Of a stretch of DNA of 64,000 bases, positions 35,311-44,676 are shown piece after piece (within the stretch, counting starts at the first letter, position 1; each line of letters starts with the position of its first letter). Made by a program: the position numbers and the translations under genes. Under the pieces are notes generated by a model. That model ran no database searches and was not told the DNA's origin. It was given only the letters and a program-made list of their open reading frames with translations. Origin of the DNA: Bacillus sp. V2I10 (lineage in GTDB: Bacteria; Bacillota; Bacilli; Bacillales; Bacillaceae); contig NZ_JAUSYV010000001.1 in the NCBI RefSeq assembly GCF_030817055.1, positions 3,930,001 to 3,994,000 of the forward strand, read 5' to 3'.

Positions 35311-36099
35311 ATGAATCCAAAAGTGGCATGCCTGCAAATAGACCTTGTTTTTGGTGATCCTGAAGCAAATATTGAAACGGCAAAAAAAGAAATAGAAAAA
35401 ATAGCAGCATCCGAAAAACCTGACGTAATTGTTCTGCCTGAACTGTGGACAACGGGCTATGATCTAACTAGGCTCGATGAGATCGCAGACCCAAACGGCA
35501 GCAAAACAATCTCTCTAGTAAGCAGTCTGGCTAAAACATATGAAGTCAATATTGTGGCAGGTTCTGTTGCGAAAAAAACAGAGTCAGGCGTAACGAACAC
35601 GATGTATGTTTTTAATCGGCAAGGCGAGCTTAACCATGAATACAGCAAGCTGCATCTTTTCAAACTGATGGATGAGCACCTGTATTTAAACGGCGGGACT
35701 GAAAATGGCCTGTTTCAGCTTGACGGTTTGCAAAGTGCAGGAGTGATTTGCTATGACATTCGATTCCCTGAATGGATCCGCGTTCATACAACACAAGGAG
35801 CTGAAATCCTTTACGTTGTGGCAGAATGGCCGCTCCCTAGACTTCATCACTGGAGATCCATGCTGATCAGCCGTGCAATTGAAAATCAATGTTTTGTTGT
35901 AGCCTGCAACCGCTCAGGCAGTGATCCGAAAAATGAATTCGCCGGTCACTCGATGATCATCGATCCGTGGGGAGAAATTTTAGCTGAGGCCGGAACTGAG
36001 CAAACCTCGCTTACAGCAGTCCTTCAGATGGAGAAAGTTAAAGAAATCAGGAAACAAATTCCTATTTTAAAAGACAGACTTCCACATTTTTACTCTTAA
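35311..36099 (+). CDS. mtnU: Nitrilase-family amidase MtnU
   Basis: The product is 262 residues long with the Glu-Lys-Cys triad of carbon-nitrogen hydrolases in VLPELW, EYSKLHLF and GVICYDIRFPE. It is probably an omega-amidase that removes alpha-ketoglutaramate or a similar product formed by the transaminase step. It is divergent from mtnE with 102 bases between. The ATG at 35311 follows GAGGCGGAG, and a TTG one codon earlier is also open. Confidence 0.9.
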   Translation: MNPKVACLQIDLVFGDPEANIETAKKEIEKIAASEKPDVIVLPELWTTGYDLTRLDEIADPNGSKTISLVSSLAKTYEVNIVAGSVAKKTESGVTNTMYVFNRQGELNHEYSKLHLFKLMDEHLYLNGGTENGLFQLDGLQSAGVICYDIRFPEWIRVHTTQGAEILYVVAEWPLPRLHHWRSMLISRAIENQCFVVACNRSGSDPKNEFAGHSMIIDPWGEILAEAGTEQTSLTAVLQMEKVKEIRKQIPILKDRLPHFYS

Positions 36100-36208
36100 A
36101 AAAAGTATTGACAGTTTTTCGTCATACCTGTTAACATTCAGAACAAGTGATAAATTCCAAATTGTGCGAATCATTTTTTTATCACCAACCTTTAATTTCA
36201 TACTATCT

Positions 36209-36418
36209 CTTATCAAGAGTAGGCTGAGGGATTTGGCCCGATGACGCCCAGCAACCGACCGTAAAACCATTGTAAAATGGGGCGCAGTTTTTTATGCGCG
36301 GGGAGATTACTCCTACAAGGCACGGTGCTAATTCCAACAGAAAGAAGTTCTTTCTGGCAGATAAGAGGTGCGAAGCCTATGCCTTCAAGCCTCTTTCACT
36401 GTGGAAGAGGCTTTTCTT
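36209..36418 (+). promoter_or_regulatory. S-box (SAM-I) riboswitch of mtnKA and ABC genes
   Basis: The aptamer (36209-36367) starts CTTATCAAGAGTAGGCTGAG, contains GGCCCGATGACGCC, CAGCAACC and CACGGTGCTAATTCC and ends GATAAGAGG. The arm between CAGCAACC and GGTGCTAA is much longer than usual, adding three small hairpins (CCATTGTAAAATGG, GCGCAGTTTTTTATGCGC, GGAGATTACTCC). The terminator AGCCTCTTTC/GGAAGAGGCT with a T-rich tail lies at 36388-36418. Confidence 0.94.
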
Positions 36419-36463
36419 ATTGCCTGAAAAGCCTCTAATTTTAAAACTGGAGGGTTATAAACC

Positions 36464-37654
36464 ATGTCAAACTATCGATCATCTTCTTATGAACCGTTAA
36501 CTGAAAGTTCCGCTGTAGCTCTTGCCATCAGACTTGGGTTGTTTGAAGAAAAAAGTGTCCTGACGTGCAGGGAAATTGGCGACGGTAACTTGAACCTTGT
36601 TTTTCACATTGTGAATCAAAATCAAAAAGGATTCATCATCAAACAAGCCCTTCCGTATGCAAAGGTAATCGGCGAGAGCTGGCCGCTTACTCTTGACCGT
36701 GCCAGAATCGAAAGCAGCGCCCTGCTGAAGCAGGCTGAAGTGGCAAGTGCATATGTGCCAAAGATTTACTATACCGATGAAACTTTAGCGATCACAACTA
36801 TGGAGGATCTCTCTCATTTGCAGATTGCCAGAGCCGGATTGATAGAAGGCAGAGACTTCCCGCTATTAGGACGGCATATCGGCGAATTCTTAGGAAAGAC
36901 ATTATTCTATAATTCTGATTTCGCACTGAATCCGAAGGCAAAAAAGCAGCTTGTCAAACAATTTTCGAACCCTGAGCTTTGCAAAATAACTGAAGATTTC
37001 GTCTTTACAGATCCATTTTTCGACTATGAGTCAAACAGCTTTGAAGAAGAGCTGAGACAAAATGCTGAAAACATTTGGAACGATAGTCATTTAAAGCTTG
37101 AAGTGGCTAAATTAAAGCATAAATTCCTCACGGAAGCTGAAACGCTTGTTCACGGGGATCTTCATACAGGAAGTATTTTTGCAAGTGAAACGGAAACGAA
37201 GGTGATTGACCCTGAATTTGCCTACTATGGTCCGATTGGATTTGATCTTGGACACTTTTTCGCCAACCTTTTAATGAACGCCATTTCCAGAGATGAAGCA
37301 AATCAGCAGGTTCTTTTGGATCATATCGAGACCGCATGGGCCGTTTTTGAAGAAGAATTTTCAAAAGCATGGAAGAATGACAGTCTGGAAGCTTTCGCAA
37401 AAGTTGACGGCTACCTTTCTTTTATCCTGGAGAAAGCATTTGAAGATGCAATTGGTTTTGCCGGCATTGAAATCATCAGACGCACGATCGGGCTCGCTCA
37501 TGTAGCAGATCTTGATTCCATCGAGCCTTATGAGATCAAAATTGAAGCAAAACAGCGAGCGCTTGATTTAGGAAGCAAGCTTGTAAAAAATCGTCAATCG
37601 ATTAAAACGACTGCAGACCTTGCAGAATCTTTTAAACAAGTACCTGTCAGATAA
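36464..37654 (+). CDS. mtnK: 5-methylthioribose kinase
   Basis: The product is 396 residues long, an aminoglycoside-phosphotransferase-like kinase. It phosphorylates methylthioribose at C1. The catalytic loop is LVHGDLHTGSIF and the metal Asp is in VIDPEFAYYGPIGFDLG. CTGGAGGG precedes the ATG. It is the first gene of mtnK-mtnA-ABC transporter, under an S-box. Confidence 0.95.
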   Translation: MSNYRSSSYEPLTESSAVALAIRLGLFEEKSVLTCREIGDGNLNLVFHIVNQNQKGFIIKQALPYAKVIGESWPLTLDRARIESSALLKQAEVASAYVPKIYYTDETLAITTMEDLSHLQIARAGLIEGRDFPLLGRHIGEFLGKTLFYNSDFALNPKAKKQLVKQFSNPELCKITEDFVFTDPFFDYESNSFEEELRQNAENIWNDSHLKLEVAKLKHKFLTEAETLVHGDLHTGSIFASETETKVIDPEFAYYGPIGFDLGHFFANLLMNAISRDEANQQVLLDHIETAWAVFEEEFSKAWKNDSLEAFAKVDGYLSFILEKAFEDAIGFAGIEIIRRTIGLAHVADLDSIEPYEIKIEAKQRALDLGSKLVKNRQSIKTTADLAESFKQVPVR

Positions 37655-37667
37655 GGAGAACACATCC

Positions 37668-38726
37668 ATGTCATTTACAAATACAATTATTCCCCGTTCT
37701 GTCGAATGGAAAGAAACATATATCCGCCTGCTTGATCAGCAAAAACTGCCTGCTGTGACAGAATATATCAAACTTCAGACAATTTCAGACGTTTGGGAAG
37801 CGATTAAAGCATTAAAAGTGCGCGGTGCTCCTGCAATCGGAATAACCGCCGCTTTTGGGCTTGCGCTCGCTGCTAAACAGTATGAAACCGAGAATTTAGA
37901 TGAATTTCACCGGCTGCTTGCCCGCGATCATGATTATCTTGCAAGCTCAAGACCTACTGCTGTTAATTTATTCTGGGCCCTCGGCAGGCTGGTAAAAAGC
38001 GTGCAGGGTGCCGTTTCTGTTAACGAAGCGAAAACCAACCTTCTTCATGAGGCCATTCAAATCCAAGTAGAAGACGAAGCAACGTGCCGCAGAATTGGCG
38101 AGCATGCCCTCCCGCTTTTTAAAAACGGCGATTCCGTCATGACGATCTGCAATGCAGGATCAATTGCTACTGCCCGTTACGGCACGGCTCTCGCTCCCTT
38201 CTATCTTGCTAAAGAAAAAAACATCAATCTATCCGTTTATGCATGTGAAACCCGCCCTGTGTTACAAGGTGCGCGTCTGACCACATGGGAGCTCATGCAG
38301 GCAGATGTCGATGTGACGCTGATTACCGACAATATGGCTGCACACACGATTTTCTCAAAAGGCATTTCCTCCATCATTGTCGGCGCAGACCGCATTGCGG
38401 CAAATGGGGATACTGCCAATAAAATCGGGACGTATAACCTGGCTCTTTTAGCTGGCGCCTTTCAAATCCCGTTTTACGTAGCAGCCCCGCTTTCTACTTT
38501 TGATCCTGAAACGAAAAGCGGTGAAGAAATTCCAATTGAGGAACGCGATCCAAGGGAAATTACGCATTTTGGCGGGCAGCAGATTGCTCCGGATCACGTT
38601 AAAGTGTTCAACCCTGCTTTTGACGTAACTCCCCATCATTTGATCACGGGAATCATTACAGAAAAAGGCGTTTTATCCGGTGATTATAGCTCAGAAATTC
38701 AGAAAGTATTTAAGGGGGAAGCCTAA
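37668..38726 (+). CDS. mtnA: Methylthioribose-1-phosphate isomerase
   Basis: The product is 352 residues long, of the eIF2B-like aldose-ketose isomerase family. The catalytic Cys is in TICNAGSIATARYGTAL and the Asp in IIVGADRIAANGDTANKIGTY. It converts MTR-1-P to methylthioribulose-1-P. The start at 37668 with AAGGAG matches the family's N-terminus. It lies 13 bases after mtnK and one base before the next gene. Confidence 0.95.
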   Translation: MSFTNTIIPRSVEWKETYIRLLDQQKLPAVTEYIKLQTISDVWEAIKALKVRGAPAIGITAAFGLALAAKQYETENLDEFHRLLARDHDYLASSRPTAVNLFWALGRLVKSVQGAVSVNEAKTNLLHEAIQIQVEDEATCRRIGEHALPLFKNGDSVMTICNAGSIATARYGTALAPFYLAKEKNINLSVYACETRPVLQGARLTTWELMQADVDVTLITDNMAAHTIFSKGISSIIVGADRIAANGDTANKIGTYNLALLAGAFQIPFYVAAPLSTFDPETKSGEEIPIEERDPREITHFGGQQIAPDHVKVFNPAFDVTPHHLITGIITEKGVLSGDYSSEIQKVFKGEA

Positions 38727-38727
38727 A

Positions 38728-39855
38728 GTGAAAGGGTTTAAGCAGGCATTTATTTTACTTACATTGTTTGTCTTTCTTTTAACCGGGTGCACAAGTGAAC
38801 AGGATGCTGTATCGGATACAGAACCAAAAGCTGCAGAAGAGAAGAAAGAAGAAACGGCTGCGGCTGTTGCTTCCGGCAGCACCGAAGTACCTGAAGCCGT
38901 GCAAAAGCCGCTGAAAATTGCAGCGATCATGCAGATGTCAATTGGAACATTTTCTTCTCAATACATCTCTGGTGTTCAGGAGCAGGTCGAAAAGTTCGGC
39001 GGATCCGTCCAAATTTACAACGCAGATAACGACTTATCAAAAATGGCTACATATGTAGAAACGGCCATCACGCAAAACGTTGATGCGATCTTAATTGACC
39101 ACGGCCGTGCAGATGCCCTCCAAGGCCCTGTAGAAAAAGCTGTAGCCAAAGGAATCCCTGTAGTAGCCTTTGACAGTGACATCAATGTAGACGGCGTAAC
39201 CGTCATTGATCAGGACGACTACAGCCTTGCCTGGAAATCACTTAAAACATTAGCTGAAGACTTAAACGGCGAAGGTGAAATCGTTACGGTTTGGGTCGCC
39301 GGCTTTACGCCAATGGAAAGACGCCACACCATCTATGAAGCGTTCAAACAGCGTTATCCAAACATTAAAGAAGTGGCGAAATTTGGTACTGCAAGCGCCA
39401 ATACCGCTTTAGATACTCAAACACAGATGGAAGCCATTTTGAAAAAATACCCCAATAAAGGCGATATTGATGCCGTCTTTGCAGCATGGGATGAATTTGC
39501 AAAAGGAGCGACGCGGGCGATCAAGCAAGCCGGCCGTGATGAAATTAAAGTGTACGGAATTGACTTAAGTGATGAAGACCTAGAGCTGATGCAGCAGGAA
39601 AACAGCCCATGGACAGCGACTGCAGCCACGGATCCTGCCGAAGTCGGCCGCGTTCAGGTTCGCTTTGCTTATCAAAAGATTGCCGGTGAAGAAACACCCA
39701 ACATTTATTCCCTGGAACCGCATCTTGTCGAAGGATCAACTCTTCCGGAGGAATCCATTAAAATGGACTCCCTTTCTGAATATGTTCCTGGATGGGGCAC
39801 ATCTGCTGTTGCCACATCACCTTGGATGAAATTACTTGAAACGAAGGGGGAATAG
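38728..39855 (+). CDS. Sugar-type ABC substrate-binding lipoprotein (methylthioribose?)
   Basis: The product is 375 residues long. The signal peptide has lipobox FLLTGC, a Glu/Lys/Ala-rich linker follows, then a RbsB-like periplasmic-binding fold (IAAIMQMSIGTFSSQYISG, VVAFDSDINVDGV, YGIDLSDEDL). The start is GTG at 38728, one base after the mtnA stop, with AAGGGGG inside mtnA. Being co-transcribed with mtnK and mtnA under a SAM riboswitch makes methylthioribose its most likely ligand. That is inference from context. Confidence 0.85.
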   Translation: MKGFKQAFILLTLFVFLLTGCTSEQDAVSDTEPKAAEEKKEETAAAVASGSTEVPEAVQKPLKIAAIMQMSIGTFSSQYISGVQEQVEKFGGSVQIYNADNDLSKMATYVETAITQNVDAILIDHGRADALQGPVEKAVAKGIPVVAFDSDINVDGVTVIDQDDYSLAWKSLKTLAEDLNGEGEIVTVWVAGFTPMERRHTIYEAFKQRYPNIKEVAKFGTASANTALDTQTQMEAILKKYPNKGDIDAVFAAWDEFAKGATRAIKQAGRDEIKVYGIDLSDEDLELMQQENSPWTATAATDPAEVGRVQVRFAYQKIAGEETPNIYSLEPHLVEGSTLPEESIKMDSLSEYVPGWGTSAVATSPWMKLLETKGE

Positions 39856-39857
39856 AC

Positions 39858-41402
39858 ATGAGCTCCCTCATCATGGATGACATATACAAATCCTTCGGTG
39901 AAGCAACTGTCTTAAAAGGCGTTTCCTTTACTGCCAAAAAAGGCGAGGTTCATGCGCTTCTCGGCATGAATGGCGCAGGCAAAAGCACGCTGATGAAGAT
40001 CCTGTCCGGTGACTACAAACCCGATCATGGAACCATTACCATAGACGGCAAAACTTCAGTCTTTCATCATCCTTCTGATGCTAAAAAAGCTGGAATTGGG
40101 TTTGTTGTCCAGGAAGTGGACACTGCCCTCTTCCCAACTCTCACAGTTTATGAAAATGTGGCAAACATCCCTGATCAGAAGTCTGCTGCCATTTCTTACA
40201 GAAAGCTTAAAGCTGACGCAAAAAACCTGCTGCAAAGGGTCGGCCTCAGCATCAATGTCAGCAAGCTCGTTCAGGAGTGCACTCTGCAGGAAAAGCAGCT
40301 GATCTTACTTGCAAAAACCCTTTCTGCATCTGCTGCTTACATCATTTTAGATGAGCCTACAGCTCCTCTCAGCGATACCGAAACCAAGATTCTCTTTAAA
40401 ATCATCAGGCAGCTTCGCGCAGAAGGTGCAGCGATTATCTACATCTCTCATAAGCTCTCAGAAGTAAAAGAGATCTGCGACAGAGTGACAATTTTACGGG
40501 ATGGCAGCGTTGTTCACAGCGGTGATGCCGCTGATATCGAAATTGCAGAGATCGTAAGGCATATGATTGGCACCGCTTTTCAAATTGAGAAGAGAAAAAT
40601 GGGAAAGACATTCGATAAACCTTTATTTCATGCAGAAAATATAGTGATTGAAAAGTTCGGCAGCAAACTAAGCTTCAATGTTCATGAAGGAGAAATTGTC
40701 GGAGTAGCAGGCCTTGCAGGAGCTGGAAAAACCGAGCTTGCAGAAGCATTATATGGTCTAAGCTCCACTAAAGCTTCGATCCTATTTAGAGGGAAACAGG
40801 TTAAAATCACCTCACCTGCAGCCGCCATTAAATCAGGCATTTGCCTGATTCCTGAAGAGAGAAGAAAACAGGGATTGTTTGTTCATGAACCTGTATCGGT
40901 GAATTTGTCGATCCAGTCGCTTCGCTCCATCGCAAGCAGCCTGTGGATTTCAAAGCAAAAGGAACAAGCTTTAGCCAACCGGCTGATCAGCCGGTTAAAC
41001 ATTTCTGCAGCCTCCCCATCTATTTCCACAAGTCTGCTGAGCGGAGGAAACCAGCAGAAGGTCGTAATTGGAAAATGGCTTAACACTGACTCTTCTCTCT
41101 TTCTTTTTGATGAACCGACAAAAGGGATTGATGTAGGTGCAAAAAAAGAAGTATTTCAGCTGATTCACAAGCTTGCGGCTGAAGGAAAAGGGATTGTCTA
41201 TTTTTCCGGTGAGTGGGAGGAGCTGCTGGAGGTCGCCGACCGCATCATTATTTTAAATAAAGGAAAAGTCGCCAAAGTCATCACAAACGAGGAAGCAACG
41301 ATTGAAAAGCTCATTTATTATGCATCAGGAGGTGAAGATGATGGAGGAAGCCGTCGTCATCAAGACAAAAAAACAAAGGAGCATTCTGCCCTTTCTGTAT
41401 AA
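39858..41402 (+). CDS. Sugar-type ABC ATPase, duplicated (methylthioribose?)
   Basis: The product is 514 residues long, an RbsA-type protein with two ATPase modules. The first has Walker A GMNGAGKST, Walker B YIILDEPT, and a poor signature (CTLQEKQLI). The second has GLAGAGKTE, the intact signature LSGGNQQKV and LFLFDEPTKGIDVGA. This asymmetry is normal for the family. The gene starts two bases after the binding-protein gene. Its last 65 bases overlap the permease gene, which may have extended the C-terminus. Confidence 0.9.
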   Translation: MSSLIMDDIYKSFGEATVLKGVSFTAKKGEVHALLGMNGAGKSTLMKILSGDYKPDHGTITIDGKTSVFHHPSDAKKAGIGFVVQEVDTALFPTLTVYENVANIPDQKSAAISYRKLKADAKNLLQRVGLSINVSKLVQECTLQEKQLILLAKTLSASAAYIILDEPTAPLSDTETKILFKIIRQLRAEGAAIIYISHKLSEVKEICDRVTILRDGSVVHSGDAADIEIAEIVRHMIGTAFQIEKRKMGKTFDKPLFHAENIVIEKFGSKLSFNVHEGEIVGVAGLAGAGKTELAEALYGLSSTKASILFRGKQVKITSPAAAIKSGICLIPEERRKQGLFVHEPVSVNLSIQSLRSIASSLWISKQKEQALANRLISRLNISAASPSISTSLLSGGNQQKVVIGKWLNTDSSLFLFDEPTKGIDVGAKKEVFQLIHKLAAEGKGIVYFSGEWEELLEVADRIIILNKGKVAKVITNEEATIEKLIYYASGGEDDGGSRRHQDKKTKEHSALSV

Positions 41403-42345
41403 ACACGGCACGATGCTCGTCATTTTAGCTGTTACCATCTACTTCAGCATTGCGGTGGACGAATTTTTAACCTATTCGAATTTCAGTGACATCCTGCGGT
41501 CCATTTCTATCGTAACGTTTGTTGCAATCGGCATTACCTTTTCTCTGATTGTTGATGGTTTTGATTTATCCGCAGGCTCGACTGTCAGTCTTGCCACAAT
41601 TGGAAGTGCGGCTGCTCTCGTTTTATTCAGACAGGAATTGTTTGTTGCGCTGCTTATCCCAATCGTGATCGGTATCGCAGTTGGATTAATCAATTCTTTT
41701 TTAGTCGTAAAAGTAAAGCTTCCGGATCTGCTTGCAACACTTGCAGTCATGTATATAGTGAACGGTATTCATTTGACGTATACAAAGGGGTATTCCATTT
41801 ACAACAGCATGCCTCTTGAAGGCGGCGGTACTGCAGCTGGAAAATTTATTCCTTCCTTTCTTTTCATCGGACAGGGCAGTTTGTTTTCCATTCCCTTTTC
41901 AGCTCTGCTGATGATCATAACCGTCATTCTTGTTCACCTGTTTTTGCAGTATACGAAGCCCGGCCGGCTATTTTATATGACAGGCGGAAACCGGGAAGCA
42001 GCAAGACTGTCAGGTATACCTGTTAACCGTTATCGTACATATGCCTATGTGCTGAGCGGCGTTTTTGCAGCGATTGCAGGAATCATTCTTGCATCACGGA
42101 TTGGGACGGGACAGGTTTCTGCCGGTGCCCCGCTTTTAATGGACGGAGTAGCTGCTGCGTTCATCGGCATTTCCGTCTTTGGAGCAGGCAAACCAAATGT
42201 CATCGGCACGTTCTTTGGTGCCATCCTAATCGGCATATTGCTGAACGGCTTAACCATGCTGAACGTTCCCTATTATGCTCAGGACATCATTAAAGGAGCC
42301 ATTTTGGTCGGTGCGCTGGCATTGTCACATTTACAAAAAAAGTAG
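41338..42345 (+). CDS. Sugar-type ABC permease (methylthioribose?)
   Basis: The product is about 335 residues long with eight to ten helices, of the RbsC family (SLIVDGFDLSAGSTVSLATIG, then FYMTGGNREAARLSGIPVNRY as the coupling segment). AGGAGGTG lies before the ATG at 41338. It completes the importer and ends the S-box operon at a strong terminator. One ATPase polypeptide, this permease and the lipoprotein are the full set for this transporter class. Confidence 0.9.
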   Translation: MMEEAVVIKTKKQRSILPFLYKHGTMLVILAVTIYFSIAVDEFLTYSNFSDILRSISIVTFVAIGITFSLIVDGFDLSAGSTVSLATIGSAAALVLFRQELFVALLIPIVIGIAVGLINSFLVVKVKLPDLLATLAVMYIVNGIHLTYTKGYSIYNSMPLEGGGTAAGKFIPSFLFIGQGSLFSIPFSALLMIITVILVHLFLQYTKPGRLFYMTGGNREAARLSGIPVNRYRTYAYVLSGVFAAIAGIILASRIGTGQVSAGAPLLMDGVAAAFIGISVFGAGKPNVIGTFFGAILIGILLNGLTMLNVPYYAQDIIKGAILVGALALSHLQKK

Positions 42346-42373
42346 AGCGGAAATCGCTCTACTTTATTTTTTT
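42339..42373. terminator. Bidirectional terminator after the ABC operon
   Basis: AAAGTAGAGCG and CGCTCTACTTT form a perfect stem around GAAAT, followed by T7 on the plus strand. Confidence 0.9.
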
Positions 42374-42829
42374 CTTATAATAATAGATCGGTCTATTCTC
42401 ATGCAATCCTTCTTTAAAAGCTGTAAAACCCATCCTCTGCCAGAATGAATTCCCGCGTTCATTATTGGTGAGCACCCCGAGTCTGATTTCACTGAAACCC
42501 TCCTCAGCAAGTACTTCTTCTGCCGCTTCATATGCAAGCTTTGCAAGTCCCCTGCCCTGAAAATCGCAATGAATGATAAACAAACCAATCCATGGTTTAC
42601 CGTCATTCGGATTCAGCGGACAATATTCAATAAGGCCGATGGTTTGCTGATCATGTTTCATCATAAAACGCTTTGCGCTTACTGCTTTTCCTTCTTCATG
42701 TTCCTTCTCCAAGTCTTCTTCCGTTACATTCGGTTTTCCGCTTGAAATAAGATTGAAATCCGGATTGGAATTCATGATTTCAAGTTCAAATTGACGATGT
42801 TCTTTACCTCTTGGTTCCAGTTTGATCAT
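42359..42829 (-). CDS. GNAT-family N-acetyltransferase
   Basis: The product is 156 residues long. The acetyl-CoA loop is CDFQGRGLAKLAYEAA, and the terminal block NSFWQRMGFTAFKEG is typical. AGGAGCGGG precedes the ATG at 42829. A longer open frame overlaps the regulator gene and is not the true start. It follows the ArsR/DUF2087 gene by ten bases, so the two are co-transcribed and the acetyltransferase is the regulator's most likely partner or target. Confidence 0.88.
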   Translation of the reverse strand: MIKLEPRGKEHRQFELEIMNSNPDFNLISSGKPNVTEEDLEKEHEEGKAVSAKRFMMKHDQQTIGLIEYCPLNPNDGKPWIGLFIIHCDFQGRGLAKLAYEAAEEVLAEEGFSEIRLGVLTNNERGNSFWQRMGFTAFKEGLHENRPIYYYKKKIK

Positions 42830-42839
42830 ATTCCCGCTC

Positions 42840-43421
42840 CTATTCAAACTTCGCCCATAATTCTTTAGGATTAAGTTCATAAATTCCATCTTCCCGGTAC
42901 ATGATGTGATTGACGATAAATTCCCTTCGAAGTGTTGCAAAATCTTCATGAAATCTTTTAATGTAATCGTTGATCTCTTTTTCAGGATATTTTTTGCCTG
43001 CTTCAAAACCTTTTGCCAGATGATATAGAACAATAAGCCTTCTTTTTCGCTGAGGCGGAATGGTTTTCAGCTTGCCATCCTTCGTTAAGTAATTTCCAAG
43101 TATTTTTGTATGCTCGGCTGTTTTTTCCTGATCCATTTCAAGTTCCCCTTTGCCCGTTACGATTTCCATCATGCCTAGTGACAGCTGCTGCAGAAGTTTT
43201 TCATTCACTTGAAAATAAATGGTGTTCTTGACCCTTTTTTCAGATATAAGGCTTATTTCCCTCAGTTTCGTTAAATGATGTGTTATGGTCGGCGGTGTCA
43301 GCCCAAGAATACCAGCAAGTGCCTGACCATTTTTAGGACCCTTGGATAAAAGGGCAAGAATGCGGATCCTGGTCGCATCTCCCATGACTTTGTGAAAAGT
43401 GACAAGTTTGTTCAGTTGCAT
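42840..43421 (-). CDS. ArsR-type winged helix with DUF2087 domain
   Basis: The product is 193 residues long. Residues 1-80 are an ArsR-type winged helix (VMGDATRIRILALLSKG and LTPPTITHHLTKLREISLI). The C-terminal part (KTIPPQRKRRLIVLYHLAKGFE, YPEKEINDYIKRFHEDFATLRREFIVNHIMYREDGIYEL) is DUF2087, which is often found alone or fused to such helices. It probably represses its own operon through the tandem palindromes directly upstream. The signal is unknown. Confidence 0.88.
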   Translation of the reverse strand: MQLNKLVTFHKVMGDATRIRILALLSKGPKNGQALAGILGLTPPTITHHLTKLREISLISEKRVKNTIYFQVNEKLLQQLSLGMMEIVTGKGELEMDQEKTAEHTKILGNYLTKDGKLKTIPPQRKRRLIVLYHLAKGFEAGKKYPEKEINDYIKRFHEDFATLRREFIVNHIMYREDGIYELNPKELWAKFE

Positions 43422-43436
43422 TGATTTTTCCTCCGA

Positions 43437-43468
43437 TTAGATGTTTATCTAATTAGATGATAATCTAA
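43437..43468 (-). promoter_or_regulatory. Twin operators before the ArsR/DUF2087 gene
   Basis: Two perfect 16-bp palindromes, TTAGAT-GTTT-ATCTAA and TTAGAT-GATA-ATCTAA, abut with no gap, 15 bases before the start codon. Their size and place fit dimer sites for the encoded winged-helix protein. Confidence 0.8.
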
Positions 43469-43578
43469 CTGTTAATCAGAAGTCAATTGAATAATTGGTA
43501 TTTTTTATATTTTTTCAGCCGAATTAAATGCTACAGTTGTGCTGATCAATTTTTTATGGTTTTTAAGCTCAATTCGCG

Positions 43579-44630
43579 GGCTTGTGAGTTAAATCCCGAT
43601 TTTTGCGAATTGGATCATAATTTCTGCGAGTTGGAGACTCTTTTTTACGAATTGGAACACGGTTTTTGCAAATTGAATCACTTCATACGGGTTGGTCCTT
43701 ATAAATAACAGGCCATTCACAATCATTTATCTGAATTAAATAATTACATGGCCAAAGGCAGAAAAAATGAGGAATTTTTCAGGCTTGTGAGTTAAATCCC
43801 GATTTTTGCAAATTGGATCATAATTTCTGCGAGTTGGAGACTCTTTTTTACGAATTGGAACTCGCTTCTTACGAATTGAGCCACTGCATACGGTTTGGTC
43901 CTTATAAATAACAGGCCATTCACAATCATTTATCTGAATTAAATAATTACATGGGCAAAGGCTGATAGAAATGAGGAATTTTTCATTGTTTTTATGCTCA
44001 AGATGTAGGCTTGTGAGTTAAATCCCAATTTTTGCAAATTGGATCATAATTTCTGCGAGTTGGAGACTCTTTTTTACGAATTGGAACACGGTTTTTGCAA
44101 ATTGAACCACTTCATACGGGTTGGTCCTTATAAATAACAGGCCATTCACAATCATTTATCTGAATTAAATAATTACATGGCCAAAGGCTGATAGAAATGA
44201 GGAATTTTTCATTGTTTTTATGCTCAAGATGTAGGCTTGTGAGTTAAATCCCGATTTTTGCGAATTGGATCATAATTTCTGCGAGTTGGATACTCTTTTT
44301 TACGAATTAGAACACGTTTCTTACGAATTGAGCCACTGCATACGCGTTGGTCCTTATAAATAACAGGCCATTCACAATCATTTTATCTGAATTAAATAAT
44401 TACATGGCCAAAGACTGATAGAAATGAGGAATTTTTCATTGTTTTTATGCTCAAGATGTAGGCTTGTGAGTTAAATCCCGATTTTTGCGAATTGGACCAT
44501 AATTTCTGCGAATTGGAGACTCTTTTTTACGAATTGGAACACGTTTTTTGCGAATTGAACCATGATTTCTGCGAATTGGAGACTCGTTCTTCCTAGCTAT
44601 AACACGGTTGATGCGAGTTGGACATTTCCT
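43579..44630. repeat. Tandem repeat, about 226-bp unit, 4-5 copies
   Basis: Each copy starts GGCTTGTGAGTTAAATCCC and includes TGCGAGTTGGAGACTC, CCTTATAAATAACAGGCCA and ATTAAATAATTACATGG. Copies begin at 43579, 43782, 44008, 44234 and 44461. The spacing is 203, 226, 226 and 227 bases. The last copy decays after about 110 bases. Inside each unit a shorter theme of about 25 bases (ACGAATTGGA with variants) recurs four to five times. No gene is supported. Open frames on either strand are by-products of the repeats. Confidence 0.92.
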
Positions 44631-44676
44631 GCACTGAGAAACGTTCACTTTATGAAAAATTACGGTCCATCTATTA

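Noticed and set aside
43579..44630. CRISPR array
   Set aside because: The repeat unit is 226 bases, copies are continuous without unique spacers, and no cas gene is nearby.
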